Assembly (NCBI RefSeq): GCF_003287355.1
Contig: NZ_QMIM01000001.1
Span: 281,132-345,131 of the forward strand
Reading direction: 5' to 3'
Source of the DNA: Halorubrum sp. 48-1-W
Lineage (GTDB): Archaea > Halobacteriota > Halobacteria > Halobacteriales > Haloferacaceae
DNA: 64,000 bases
The notes beneath the pieces are model-generated. The model made no database searches. It was not told the origin of the DNA and saw only the letters and a list, made by a program, of their open reading frames with translations. Made by a program: the position numbers and the translations under genes. Of this stretch, positions 1-7,985 are shown in pieces (positions within the stretch are counted from its first letter, which is position 1; each line of letters starts with the position of its first letter).

Positions 1-134
1 GCGGACGCGACGACGTTGTGGTCGGTCTCGAAGATCCCGGGGAGCGCCTCGCGTTGCATCCGGTTGAACTCCTCGAACCCGAAAGCGTCGGCGAACTCCG
101 GTACCGCGTCCGCGACCTTCACGCCGAACCACAT
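1..134 (-). CDS. Ski2/Hel308-like DEAD/DEAH-box helicase, N-terminal fragment (runs off window)
   Basis: Reading leftwards from an ATG at 134-132 gives about 44 residues beginning MWFGVKVADAVPEF and continuing to the window edge. The segment FGFEEFNRMQREALPGIF resembles the Q-motif region that precedes Walker A in superfamily 2 helicases (conserved Phe, then a Gln seven or so residues before the P-loop), and the last visible residues (VVASA) are where the ASAPTASGKT P-loop would continue. Family inference: Hel308/Ski2-like ATP-dependent helicase acting in DNA repair or RNA metabolism. Only the first exonic stretch is visible, so the subfamily cannot be settled. It is too short for an automatic call but the codon bias and motif make it convincing. 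Confidence 0.75.
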   Translation of the reverse strand, partial: MWFGVKVADAVPEFADAFGFEEFNRMQREALPGIFETDHNVVAS

Positions 135-339
135 CCGGGGACGAGTCGCGACGGATCGCACTCGCGGCTGTGTCGCATTGGATCGAACCCGGGGCTTCGA
201 GAGCAAAGGCGTTTCTCATGCGGGTCGTCGTCGCGCTCACAGTGCGTCCCCGGACGCGGCCGGGCCCGAGACCCGCGGATCCGTCCGTGCCCCACCACGA
301 ACCCCGACCGTTTAGGTGACCACGGGCCGACGGAGGAGT

Positions 340-702
340 ATGATACCCACGTCTCCGGTCGTCGTCGCCGCCGCGGCTCTGGTGGTCCTGCTCGTCCTGT
401 TCGGCGTCGTTCGCCGCCTCCGCGGCCCGTCGTCGGCGGCACGCGAGTCCAAACAGGCCCACGAGGCGGCCCAGGAACGCGACCCGCCCGTCGAGATCGG
501 CGAGACGTACGAGTTCGGCGTGACCGAACTCACGGACCACCACTCCGGGAGCGAGGTCGCCGTCGGCAAGGTCGAGGGGTTCGTCGTCTTCACGGAGGAC
601 GTCCCGGGCGACGTCGGCAAGGGCGACGTGATCCGCGCGAAGGTGCTCTCGTTCAACGAGGGGCGGACCTCCGCGGACGCGACGTTCGTGAGGAAGGCGT
701 AG
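340..702 (+). CDS. Membrane-anchored TRAM-domain protein
   Basis: 120 residues from ATG 340, which is preceded by GGAGG at about 332-336; a GTG at 316 would add eight residues but has no better signal. Residues about 3-24 form one hydrophobic helix (VVVAAAALVVLLVLFGVV), followed by an Arg-rich stop-transfer, so the protein is probably tethered with its C-terminus in the cytoplasm. Residues about 52-118 (ETYEFGVTELTDHHSG...VVFTEDVPGDVGKGDVIRAKVLSF) match the small TRAM beta-barrel found in haloarchaeal RNA-binding proteins. Expected role is RNA binding, possibly in translation or RNA modification; the membrane anchor is less usual. The gene stands alone between the divergent helicase and mcm. 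Confidence 0.8.
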   Translation: MIPTSPVVVAAAALVVLLVLFGVVRRLRGPSSAARESKQAHEAAQERDPPVEIGETYEFGVTELTDHHSGSEVAVGKVEGFVVFTEDVPGDVGKGDVIRAKVLSFNEGRTSADATFVRKA

Positions 703-784
703 GCGGTCGTAAGGTAGACGTAGGTGGTCGTGCCGAAGGCGTAGGCGGTCGTGCCGAAGGCGTAGGCGGTCGTGCCGAAGGCGT
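700..784. repeat. 21-bp tandem repeat, four units
   Basis: Immediately after the TRAM gene stop there are four head-to-tail 21-bp units of the form gtaggcggtcgtgccgaagg plus c; the first unit is diverged (aaggtagac in its second half), the others nearly identical. The repeat begins on the last codon of the TRAM gene and ends before the mcm promoter. It would be in-frame multiples of three if the stop codon were lost. Confidence 0.85.
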
Positions 785-881
785 AGACGGTCCTTCAGCG
801 GGTCGGTCCTGCGGGCGGGTCATCCTCGGTCGACCCGTCGAGCAGGAGGTTCATACGTGATGCCGACGAAGGGGTGCCGTA

Positions 882-3512
882 ATGGCTCAGGCCGGGAATC
901 AGGACCTCACCGAACGGTTCATCCAGTTCTACCGGAACTACTACCGCGAGGAGATAGGCTCCCTCGCACAGAAGTACCCCAACGAGCAGCGCTCGCTGTA
1001 CGTCGAGTACGACGACCTCTTCCAGTTCGACCGCGACCTCGCGGAGGACTTCCTCACGAAGCCCGACCAGATGCGCGAGTACGCCGAGGAGGCGCTGCGG
1101 CTGTACGACCTCCCCGCGGACGTCAGCCTCGGTCGCGCGCACGTCCGGCTCCGGAACCTCCCCGAGAACATCGACATCCGCGGTATCCGCGTCCACGACG
1201 ACCACATCGGCAAGCTCGTCTCGGTTCAGGGGATCGTCCGCAAGGCGACCGACGTCCGCCCGAAGGTGACGGAGGCGGCCTTCGAGTGCCAGCGCTGCGG
1301 GACGATGACGTACATCCCCCAGAGCGACGGTGGCTTCCAGGAGCCCCACGAGTGTCAGGGGTGTGAACGCCAGGGCCCCTTCCGCGTCAACTTCGACCAG
1401 TCGGAGTTCATCGACTCCCAGAAGCTCCGGATCCAGGAGTCGCCCGAGGGGCTCCGCGGCGGGGAGACGCCCCAGTCGCTCGACGTCGACATCGTCGACG
1501 ACATCACCGGCGAGGTGAGCCCCGGCGACCACGTCACCTGCGTCGGCGTCCTCCACATCGAGCAGGTCGAACAGGGCAACGAGAAGTCCGCCATCTTCGA
1601 TCTGTACATGGACGGCGTCTCCATCGCCGTCGAGGACGAGGAGTTCGAGGACATGGACATCACCGACGCGGACCGCCGCGAGATAATCGAGCTCTCCAAT
1701 CGCGACGACATCTACGACGCGATGGTCGACTCCATCGCGCCCGCCATCTACGGCTACGAGGAGGAGAAGCTCGCGATGATCCTCCAGCTCTTCTCCGGGG
1801 TCACCAAACACCTCCCCGACGGCTCGCGGATCCGCGGCGACCTCCACATGCTCCTGATCGGGGATCCGGGTACGGGTAAGTGTCTCGATGGTGATGCTCG
1901 GGTGACACTTGGTGACGGTAGAGACGTTCCGATACGCGACCTCGTCGAGGACAATCTCGACGACCCGAAACCGGTCGACGACGGCGTCTTCGACGAGGTC
2001 GATTTCGAGGTGCCGTCGCTCCGGTCCGACGGGACGATCGGGTCCGCGCGAGCGACAAAGGTTTGGAAGCGCGAGGCCCCTGAAACGATGTATCGCGTCG
2101 AGACCGCGTCCGGCCTGGAGGTGGAGGCAACGCCATCGCATCCGCTGTTCGTTCAGGGTCCGACCGGTAGACCTGAACCGTGGCGCGCCGCGGAACTCGG
2201 TGTCGGTGAGAGTATCGCTGTCACACCACCGATGATCGCTGACGGCGGGACTGTAGTTTCCGGTACATCAGACCTCGCGACCGGGCTGTCCGTGGACTGG
2301 AGTCCGATAGAATCCGTCGAAGTCGTCGATTCCGAAGACGATTGGGTGTACGACCTCGAAGTCGAGGGAACGCACAACTACGTTTCAAACGGGATCATTT
2401 CACACAACTCACAGATGATCTCGTACGTCGAGAACATCGCCCCCAGATCGGTTTATACGTCCGGAAAAGGCAGCAGCGCGGCGGGGTTAACTGCGGCGGC
2501 GGTTCGCGACGACTTCGGCGACGGCCAGCAGTGGTCGCTCGAGGCCGGCGCGCTCGTGCTCGCGGACAAGGGGATCGCCGCAGTCGACGAACTTGATAAA
2601 ATGGATTCGAGTGACCGCTCCGCACTCCATGAGGGCCTCGAACAGCAGCGGATCTCGGTGTCGAAGGCGGGGATCAACGCGACGCTCAAAGCGCGGTGTT
2701 CCCTGCTCGGCGCGGCGAACCCCAAGTACGGCCGCTTCGACCAGTACGAGCCGATCGGCGAGCAGATCGATCTGGAGCCCGCGCTCATCTCGCGGTTCGA
2801 CCTCATCTTCACCGTGACGGACAGCCCGGACCCCGAACACGACTCGCGGCTCGCGAAACACATCATCAAGACGAACTACGCGGGCGAGCTCAACACCCAG
2901 CGCGAGGAGCTCGCGACCTCGGAGTTCACCTCGGACCAGGTCGCGGAGGTGACCCAGGAGGTCGCCCCGGCGATCGACGCCGAACTGCTCAGGAAGTACG
3001 TCGCCCACGCGAAACGCTCCTGTTACCCCACGATGACGGAGGAGGCGAAGGGGCTCATCGAGGAGTTCTACGTCGACCTCCGCTCGAAGGGGGCCGACGA
3101 GGACGCGCCCGTCCCCGTCACCGCCCGGAAGCTGGAGGCGCTCGTCCGGCTCTCGGAGGCGAGTGCGCGGGTCCGGCTCTCGGACACGGTCGACCGCGAG
3201 GACGCCGACCGCGCGACCGACATCGTCGAGTCGTGTCTCAAGGATATCGGCGTCGACCCGGAGACGGGCCAGTTCGACGCCGACGTGGTCGAGACGGGGA
3301 CCTCGAAGACCCAGCGCGACCGGATCAAGAACATCAAGGGGCTCATCGCGGACATCGAGACGGAGTACGAGGAGGGCGCGCCCGTCGACGAGGTACTCGA
3401 CCGCGCCGGCGAGATCGGGATGGACCCCGGGAAGGCCGAAGCCGAGATCGAGAAGCTCCGGACGAAAGGCGAAGTGTACGAGCCACAGCAGGGACACCTG
3501 CGGACGACGTAG
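882..3512 (+). CDS. mcm: Replicative DNA helicase MCM, intein-containing precursor
   Basis: 876-residue precursor; removing the 176-residue intein leaves a 700-residue MCM, the usual haloarchaeal size. The N-terminal domain holds a zinc-binding set CQRC (about 136-139) and CQGC (about 158-161). The AAA+ domain has Walker A GDPGTGK/S, interrupted by the intein between Lys333 and Ser510, Walker B with LADKGIAAVDELDKM (about residues 562-575), sensor 1 AANPKYG, and the arginine finger in SRFDLIF. A C-terminal winged helix ends the protein. MCM is the hexameric replicative helicase. Start ATG 882 follows an AT-rich TTCATAC about 28 nt upstream, consistent with a leaderless transcript. The stop is followed directly by the ATG of the next gene, so they are probably co-transcribed. 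Confidence 0.97.
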   Translation: MAQAGNQDLTERFIQFYRNYYREEIGSLAQKYPNEQRSLYVEYDDLFQFDRDLAEDFLTKPDQMREYAEEALRLYDLPADVSLGRAHVRLRNLPENIDIRGIRVHDDHIGKLVSVQGIVRKATDVRPKVTEAAFECQRCGTMTYIPQSDGGFQEPHECQGCERQGPFRVNFDQSEFIDSQKLRIQESPEGLRGGETPQSLDVDIVDDITGEVSPGDHVTCVGVLHIEQVEQGNEKSAIFDLYMDGVSIAVEDEEFEDMDITDADRREIIELSNRDDIYDAMVDSIAPAIYGYEEEKLAMILQLFSGVTKHLPDGSRIRGDLHMLLIGDPGTGKCLDGDARVTLGDGRDVPIRDLVEDNLDDPKPVDDGVFDEVDFEVPSLRSDGTIGSARATKVWKREAPETMYRVETASGLEVEATPSHPLFVQGPTGRPEPWRAAELGVGESIAVTPPMIADGGTVVSGTSDLATGLSVDWSPIESVEVVDSEDDWVYDLEVEGTHNYVSNGIISHNSQMISYVENIAPRSVYTSGKGSSAAGLTAAAVRDDFGDGQQWSLEAGALVLADKGIAAVDELDKMDSSDRSALHEGLEQQRISVSKAGINATLKARCSLLGAANPKYGRFDQYEPIGEQIDLEPALISRFDLIFTVTDSPDPEHDSRLAKHIIKTNYAGELNTQREELATSEFTSDQVAEVTQEVAPAIDAELLRKYVAHAKRSCYPTMTEEAKGLIEEFYVDLRSKGADEDAPVPVTARKLEALVRLSEASARVRLSDTVDREDADRATDIVESCLKDIGVDPETGQFDADVVETGTSKTQRDRIKNIKGLIADIETEYEEGAPVDEVLDRAGEIGMDPGKAEAEIEKLRTKGEVYEPQQGHLRTT
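1881..2408 (+). other. MCM mini-intein at the Walker A GK^S site
   Basis: 176 residues within the mcm frame. It starts with Cys (block A, CLDGDARVTLGDGRDVPI), has block B with TPSHPLFV (the catalytic TxxH), block F DWVYDLEVEGTHNYVSNG and ends with block G ISHN followed by extein Ser. All residues for protein splicing (Cys1, block B His, penultimate His, terminal Asn, +1 Ser) are present. There is no LAGLIDADG homing endonuclease; at about 176 residues it is a mini-intein. Base composition is slightly less GC-biased than the extein. Without splicing the P-loop is broken, so MCM activity depends on excision. Haloarchaeal MCMs are known to carry inteins at several sites, including this one. Confidence 0.96.
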
Positions 3513-3803
3513 ATGGACCGGATCTCCGCGTTACGGAACGTCGAGGACGCGCTCCGCGCGTTCGAGAACGGCGAGGAGGACCTCTCGGGGACCGAGCGTC
3601 GCGTCGCGGCCGTGTTGCGGACGTACGCGACGGAGTTCGACGGCGAGGACGACGTCTTCCGCGCGGTCGGCGACCCGCCGATCGACGGGCGCGTCGTCGT
3701 CGCGCCCTCGGAGCCGGCGGCGCGCGAACGGGTCCTGGCGGTCGCCGGGATCGATCCCACGGCGGACGACGACGTTCCGGCGTTCGAACTCGAACGAGTC
3801 TGA
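3513..3803 (+). CDS. Conserved haloarchaeal protein downstream of mcm
   Basis: 96 residues, highly acidic, starting with no gap after the mcm TAG. The first half is predicted helical (RISALRNVEDALRAFENGEEDL...RVAAVLRTYATEF); the second half has alternating hydrophobics typical of a small alpha/beta fold (GRVVVAPSEPAARERVLAVAGIDP). No catalytic motif is evident. A protein of this type is regularly found next to mcm in haloarchaea (I believe it is one of the consecutively numbered DUF7854-7857 families, but cannot confirm the number). Co-transcription with mcm suggests a replication-linked or simply operonic role; function unknown. Confidence 0.85.
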   Translation: MDRISALRNVEDALRAFENGEEDLSGTERRVAAVLRTYATEFDGEDDVFRAVGDPPIDGRVVVAPSEPAARERVLAVAGIDPTADDDVPAFELERV

Positions 3804-3872
3804 TCTCGTCGGTTTGGCCATCACCCGCCGACGCCGACGGCCGTACCGACCGTCGCTCGCGTTCGGAAGCGA

Positions 3873-3878
3873 TTTATT
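3873..3878 (+). promoter_or_regulatory. TATA box for the GTG-started gene at 3901
   Basis: TTTATT centred about 26 nt upstream of the GTG at 3901, the classic haloarchaeal spacing at which transcription begins on the start codon. It supports the GTG start and shows that a new transcription unit begins after the mcm pair. Confidence 0.7.
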
Positions 3879-3900
3879 CTCCACCCGAGCACCGACGCTC

Positions 3901-4239
3901 GTGTTGCTGGTCGTAACGTACTCGGAGTCAGCCCGGACCGGGCTTCGCAACGCGTGTCGCCGTCACGACGACCAGGTCGTTCGGCGGTTCGGCCGCGCGG
4001 CGTTGCTCGAAGCGACCGCGTACGGCGCGTTCCTGGCGCTACGACTGCGCGAGACGCACGGCGATGCCGTCCAGATCGAGCGGACGGAGCCCTTCAACGA
4101 GTTCACGCACGTCGACGACGCCGTCAGGGAGGCCGCGAGCGCCTACGCCGACCGCGACGCGCGGTCGACGCCGTACGCGTCGTTCGCCGCCGGAACGGAC
4201 CATCCGGATCCGGAGACGATGAAGCGTCGAGAGCTGTGA
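3901..4239 (+). CDS. Conserved haloarchaeal protein of unknown function
   Basis: 112 residues from GTG 3901; upstream in-frame sequence belongs to a shadow of mcm. The protein opens with a hydrophobic beta strand (MLLVVTYSESAR), then a basic helix (NACRRHDDQVVRRFGRAALLEATAYGAFLALRLRE) and an acidic C-terminus. No enzyme motif is seen. Its last codon overlaps the GTG of the next gene (GTGA, 4236-4239), so translation is coupled. It is the first gene of a co-directional run through 6643 ending in a ParA/MinD-like ATPase. Confidence 0.8.
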   Translation: MLLVVTYSESARTGLRNACRRHDDQVVRRFGRAALLEATAYGAFLALRLRETHGDAVQIERTEPFNEFTHVDDAVREAASAYADRDARSTPYASFAAGTDHPDPETMKRREL

Positions 4240-5081
4240 CCGCGCAGAGATCCGACGACGTCGACGACGACGCGTCCACGGCGGGAAACACGAGTGGATC
4301 GGTCGCGTCGAGCGGTCGCGACGACCCCGGTCGAGAGCCGCTCTCGACGCCGGTCGACGGGGCGGTTCCGGACCCACCAGCGGTGCTCCGGCGGGTTCCG
4401 ACGGGGACGAGCCTCCGGCGGGAGCTCGCCGCTGTGGCGCGCTCTCGCGGGCTGGAGTCGTCCCTCGCGGAGGAGATCGAGACGGTCCACGCGGAGCTGA
4501 CGGCGATCGAGGTCCCGGCCGTCGATCTCGGGAGCGCTCGCCGTCAGCTCGCCGAGGCCACCGGCGAGGAGGACCGACTGAAGGAACGCGTCGCGACGCT
4601 CCGTGGCGACGTCCGGGCTCGCCGGGCCGTCGACGCCGACCCGACGGCGGCGCTCGCCGACCTCGAGGACGCCGCGGCGGAGCTGTCGGAGGCACAGACC
4701 GCCCGGATCGCCGCCGAGCAGGCGTTCGAGCGGGAGCGCGAACGGGCGGCCGTGGCGCGTGACGAGCGCGAGCGACGGCTCGCCCTCCGCGACCGGCTGG
4801 AGAACCGAAAGCGTGAGGCCCGGGATGAGCTCGCGCTCGCGGTGTACGACGAGTTTCGCGCGGCGCTATCGGTGGTCCCGGGCGGCGACCCGGCGGACGC
4901 CGGGACGCGTCCGAGCGAGTACGACGGGTCCGACCTCCCTGCCTCGCTCGCAGCGATACGGATCGCGGAGATCGAGGGGCCGGTGACCCTGGAGCAGTCG
5001 GCCGTTTCCGTCCTCGAGACGGCCGAGGGGACGAGCCCGGAGGCGCTCCTCGGCGTTCCCGTGAGCGGTCCCGAGGTTTAG
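4236..5081 (+). CDS. Conserved haloarchaeal coiled-coil protein
   Basis: 281 residues from a GTG overlapping the preceding stop. The first 45 residues are disordered, Asp/Ser-rich. Residues about 60-210 are a long heptad-rich helix (ELAAVARSRGLESSLAEEIETVHAEL... and ERERERAAVARDERERRLALRDRLENRKREARDELA), strongly predicted to be a coiled coil, followed by a small globular end. No enzymatic motif. Coiled coil plus a ParA-like ATPase two genes on suggests a partition-like or scaffold role, but that is inference. Co-conserved with its neighbours in haloarchaea. Confidence 0.8.
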   Translation: MTAQRSDDVDDDASTAGNTSGSVASSGRDDPGREPLSTPVDGAVPDPPAVLRRVPTGTSLRRELAAVARSRGLESSLAEEIETVHAELTAIEVPAVDLGSARRQLAEATGEEDRLKERVATLRGDVRARRAVDADPTAALADLEDAAAELSEAQTARIAAEQAFERERERAAVARDERERRLALRDRLENRKREARDELALAVYDEFRAALSVVPGGDPADAGTRPSEYDGSDLPASLAAIRIAEIEGPVTLEQSAVSVLETAEGTSPEALLGVPVSGPEV

Positions 5082-5105
5082 ATAGGATGCCGCACCAGCC
5101 GGCGT

Positions 5106-5996
5106 ATGAGCGTGGACCTCTCCTGGAGCGTCGAACGCGAGGGCGACCTCCGGTTCGTCGCCTGCCGCGTCCACAACGCCGCCGCCGTTCCCCGACGCGT
5201 GCGCGTTCGGAGCCGGAGCGACGGGCCGGTGCTCCCGCCGCGACGGGCCGGCGTGCCGGAGGAGGGCTGGGACGCGACCGGCGTGACGCTTCGACTCGAG
5301 CCGAACGAGCGCCGCGGCGTCGGGTTCGCCGTCGTCGTACCGGTGGACGAGCGGATCGCCGACCCGCCGGTCGAGGTCGCGGACGTCGACCCGATCGACG
5401 ACTGTGACCCCCCCGCCGTCACGGCCGATACGGCGGTTCGGTCCCTCGACGACCACCGTCCGCCGCGCGCCGCGCTCGTCGATCCCGAGCGGGCGGAGCC
5501 GTCCGCCAGCGTCGGTGCCGATCCGGAGACGCGGGTCCCGAACGCGCTCGCGGAGGCCGAGGGCGTCGATGAACGGGTGGAAGACGAGTTCGCGGACGAC
5601 CGCGCGGCACTGCCGAGCGAGGACGATGGGGGACCGCCAATCGATGACGATGGGGGACCGCCAATCGATGACGATGGGGGACCGCCAATCGATGACGATA
5701 CCGACCCGCCGACCGAGGTCCCGCACCTCCCCTCCGTGAGGTCGGGCGGCCTCGACGAACGACTCGACCGGGTGGAGCGCCGCGTCGAGCGGGCGGAACG
5801 GTTGACGGGCGCCGATCTCGGGACGGCCACCGAGGCGGTCGACGGCCTCGGCGGCGTGGCGGCGGTCGCGACCCTCGCGGAACGCGTCGCGAACGACGCG
5901 GCGGCGCTCCGACGGCTGAGCGAACGCGCGTCGTCGCTGGCGGCGCGCGCGGAGGCGACGGACGTGCCGACCGACGCGCTGGAGCGGCTCGCGTGA
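5106..5996 (+). CDS. Conserved haloarchaeal protein with beta N-terminus and helical C-terminus
   Basis: 296 residues; ATG 5106 follows TTTAGA about 26 nt upstream. Residues 1-100 look like an immunoglobulin-like beta domain (VDLSWSVEREGDLRFVACRVHN...VTLRLEPNERRGVGFAVVVP), with wording typical of haloarchaeal NEW/CARDB-type folds. Residues about 120-200 are an acidic, disordered linker containing three exact GGPPIDDD repeats. The C-terminal 90 residues are helical with heptads (DERLDRVERRVERAERL). Its stop overlaps the GTG of the ParA-like gene, indicating one operon. Function unknown. Confidence 0.8.
   Translation: MSVDLSWSVEREGDLRFVACRVHNAAAVPRRVRVRSRSDGPVLPPRRAGVPEEGWDATGVTLRLEPNERRGVGFAVVVPVDERIADPPVEVADVDPIDDCDPPAVTADTAVRSLDDHRPPRAALVDPERAEPSASVGADPETRVPNALAEAEGVDERVEDEFADDRAALPSEDDGGPPIDDDGGPPIDDDGGPPIDDDTDPPTEVPHLPSVRSGGLDERLDRVERRVERAERLTGADLGTATEAVDGLGGVAAVATLAERVANDAAALRRLSERASSLAARAEATDVPTDALERLA
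5625..5696 (+). repeat. 24-bp in-frame tandem repeat (GGPPIDDD x3)
   Basis: Three identical 24-bp units inside the linker of the gene at 5106, each encoding eight residues with GGPPIDD. Nucleotide identity is complete including third positions, so the expansion is recent and likely length-variable between strains. Confidence 0.9.
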
Positions 5997-6643
5997 TCCT
6001 CGCCGTCGCGGGCGGAAAAGGCGGTGTCGGGAAGACGACGCTCGCGTACAACGTCGCAGCCGCGCTCGACGCGGCCGTCGTCGACGCCGACCTCGGCATG
6101 GCGGACCTCCCGGCCGGTCGAGGGCCCGACCTCCACGACGTGCTCGCCGGCCGCGCGTCGGTCGCGGAGACGCTCCGCCCCGGTCCGGTCGACGTGGTTC
6201 CCTGCGGTCGGACGCTCGCCGGCGCGCGGGCGTCGGACCTCACTCGGCTCGCCGACGCGGTCGAGACCGTCGAACGGACGCACGGGACGGTCGTGATCGA
6301 CTGTCCCGCGGGTCGGCGTGCCGACGCGGGCGTCCCGCTGGCGGTCGCCGACGCGTGTCTCGTGGTCGTCTCCCCGCGGGCGTTCGCGCTCGCCGACGCG
6401 ATCCGGACGCGGGAGCTGGCGCGCGAACTCGACGCCGGGCTCGTCGCCTGCGCGGTCAACCGGGTCGTCGAGGAGCCGCCCGCGGACGCCATCGCCGACG
6501 CGCTCGGCGCGCCGACGGCGGTCCTCCCCGCGGACCCCCGCGTCGGCAGTTCGGTGGTCGAGGAACGCCCCGTGATCGAGGTAGCCCCCGACAGCACGGC
6601 CGCCGCCGCGCTCCGCGAGATCGCGCGTCGGGTTCCGCGATGA
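5993..6643 (+). CDS. ParA/MinD-superfamily P-loop ATPase
   Basis: 216 residues from a GTG overlapping the previous TGA. Deviant Walker A AGGKGGVGKTT at residues 6-16 with the signature Lys, switch I region DADLGMADL (about 34-42), and Walker B VVIDCPAG (about 100-107). These define the SIMIBI class that includes MinD, ParA and Mrp. The C-terminus lacks an obvious amphipathic membrane-targeting helix. It closes the run of genes from 3901, which include a coiled-coil protein. Likely an ATP-dependent positioning or regulatory ATPase; the cargo is unknown. Confidence 0.88.
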   Translation: MILAVAGGKGGVGKTTLAYNVAAALDAAVVDADLGMADLPAGRGPDLHDVLAGRASVAETLRPGPVDVVPCGRTLAGARASDLTRLADAVETVERTHGTVVIDCPAGRRADAGVPLAVADACLVVVSPRAFALADAIRTRELARELDAGLVACAVNRVVEEPPADAIADALGAPTAVLPADPRVGSSVVEERPVIEVAPDSTAAAALREIARRVPR

Positions 6644-6731
6644 GGCGAGACCGTCTCGGGCTCCGTCGGGACCACGGCGGGCTCCGTCGGGACCGTGTGG
6701 TTTTAGCCTCGGCGGGATCGATGACGGAGCG

Positions 6732-7394
6732 ATGCTCACGGCTGTGCTCCTCCTCGGCGTCGTCGTCCTGGCGTTCCTCGCCGTCGAGGTCGGCCCGCTC
6801 TACGCGGCCGACCGGTTTCGGGACCTCCGCGAGCCGACCGGCCCCGAACGATCAGCCCTCGACGAGCTCCGCCGTGAGGCCGGCCTCGACGTCGAGCGGG
6901 TCGCGATCGTCGAGACCGCCGACGCGGACTCGATCGACGTCGCGGTGAAGGGGCCGCCCCGCCGTCGGGTGCTCTTCCTCACCGAGGCCGTCCTCGCGGA
7001 CCTCGACGAGGACGTCGCGGTCGGCCTGCTCGCGGCCGAGGCCGGGCGGATCGAGACGTACTACGGCGAGTTCCGCGCGGTCGCGATCGCGGTCGTCGTC
7101 GGGATCCTGGCTGTGATCGTGACGGCGACCGTCGCGTTCGACGCCGGGTTCCTCTCGCTTCTGGCGGTCGGACTCGCCTCCTTCTGGGTCGGGCGACGCG
7201 TCCAGTACACAGCCGACGACCGCGCCGCCGACGCGGTGGGGGCCGTCCGCGTCGCGGACGCCTTCGAGCGCGTCGCCGCGATCCGCGGCGTCGAACCCGA
7301 GACCGGCGACTGGTCGACGTGGTTCGAGGTCCAGCCGCCGCTCGGCGACCGTATCGCGGCGTTGCGGGAACGGGCGGCGTCGGACGGCGCCTGA
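6732..7394 (+). CDS. Membrane protein related to M48 peptidases but lacking HExxH
   Basis: 220 residues. N-terminal membrane helix (residues 1-22), a cytoplasmic or surface segment, then two close hydrophobic helices (about 118-155). The order membrane anchor, LDELRREAGL, VxVKGPPRRRVLFLTEAVLADLDEDVAVGLLAAEAGR, twin helices, YTADDRAADAVG, C-terminal helix follows the M48/HtpX layout, but where M48 has HExxH (A/L-H-E-x-x-H-) this protein reads LLAAEAGRIETYYG, so the zinc ligands are absent. Probably a catalytically dead paralogue used as a regulator or adaptor; alternatively a family that only resembles M48. A TTTTAG element about 28 nt upstream fits a leaderless start at ATG 6732. Confidence 0.7.
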   Translation: MLTAVLLLGVVVLAFLAVEVGPLYAADRFRDLREPTGPERSALDELRREAGLDVERVAIVETADADSIDVAVKGPPRRRVLFLTEAVLADLDEDVAVGLLAAEAGRIETYYGEFRAVAIAVVVGILAVIVTATVAFDAGFLSLLAVGLASFWVGRRVQYTADDRAADAVGAVRVADAFERVAAIRGVEPETGDWSTWFEVQPPLGDRIAALRERAASDGA

Positions 7395-7434
7395 GTCGAT
7401 CGCCATCGGCGTCGGACGGCGCCTGAGTCGATCG
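7378..7434. repeat. Direct duplication across a stop codon
   Basis: About 25 bp beginning gtcggacggcgcctgagtcg occurs at 7378-7402 and again at 7410-7434. The first copy contains the last codons and stop of the gene at 6732; the second is a leftover tail directly abutting the end of the convergent HalOD1 gene. Confidence 0.8.
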
Positions 7435-7740
7435 CTACTCGGCGAGCCTGGCGACGGCCTCGTCGCCGTCGACTCGTATCTCGTACCGGTCGACGGTGAA
7501 GGCGAGGTCGACCCCGTCGCCGGAGCGATGGGTGACGAGCCTGTCGATCGCGTCGGGGTTGACGTGGTCGTACAGGACGATATCCGCCTCCTCCCCGAGG
7601 GCCTCGGCGTCCACGCCGGTGAGGCTGGCGATCGCCTCCACGACTGCGAGGCTCGGCGAACGGAGACCACGGCCGTGGTCGACGCGAACCGCCTCGGAGA
7701 CCGACGTGTCCTCGGGAACGCTCACCGTGTCACTGCTCAT
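7435..7740 (-). CDS. HalOD1 output-domain protein
   Basis: 101 residues. The core SLAVVEAIASLTGVDAEAL, a DHVNPDAIDRLV helix and a C-terminal strand pair ending YEIRVDGDEAVARL match HalOD1, a small domain named as a haloarchaeal signalling output module often found near sensor kinases. No DNA-binding motif is visible. The gene is single and faces away from pheS; a clear TATA element lies 25 nt before its ATG. Confidence 0.85.
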   Translation of the reverse strand: MSSDTVSVPEDTSVSEAVRVDHGRGLRSPSLAVVEAIASLTGVDAEALGEEADIVLYDHVNPDAIDRLVTHRSGDGVDLAFTVDRYEIRVDGDEAVARLAE

Positions 7741-7761
7741 GCCCCCCCTTCCCTGGGTCGG

Positions 7762-7769
7762 TTTATAAA
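7762..7769 (-). promoter_or_regulatory. TATA box of the HalOD1 gene
   Basis: TTTATAAA, 25 nt upstream of the ATG at 7740, gives leaderless transcription of the HalOD1 gene. It is symmetrical, so it could also serve the plus strand. Confidence 0.7.
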
Positions 7770-7910
7770 CTTCCGCCTCCGAAACTCACATTCGATACCG
7801 CTGGACGTCGGGACGCGACGGGGATCCGGGCGTGTGGACGGCGCGCGAGAGGGTCGAGACCGCAGGACCCGAGCGAAACGTATACTTGATCGGCGGATCC
7901 ACGCGAGTAC

Positions 7911-7985
7911 ATGGCACCCGAACACGCCACGGGCGGGACCGGCGCGACGATCGACGGCGGCGCGTTCGGGCCGTTTTTCGCGTGA
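7911..7985 (+). CDS. Possible 24-residue small protein
   Basis: ATG at 7911 opens a 24-codon frame (MAPEHATGG..., ending GPFFA) closed by TGA at 7983-7985. A TATACTTG element sits about 28 nt upstream, the position expected for a leaderless haloarchaeal gene. The peptide is Gly/Thr-rich with a Phe-Phe end and no recognisable motif. Chance occurrence is quite possible. Confidence 0.25.
   Translation: MAPEHATGGTGATIDGGAFGPFFA

Noticed and set aside
795..2141. Long minus-strand frame across mcm
   Set aside because: Mirrors the mcm reading frame; composition is Val/Asp/Leu-rich shadow sequence without motifs, and mcm is certain.
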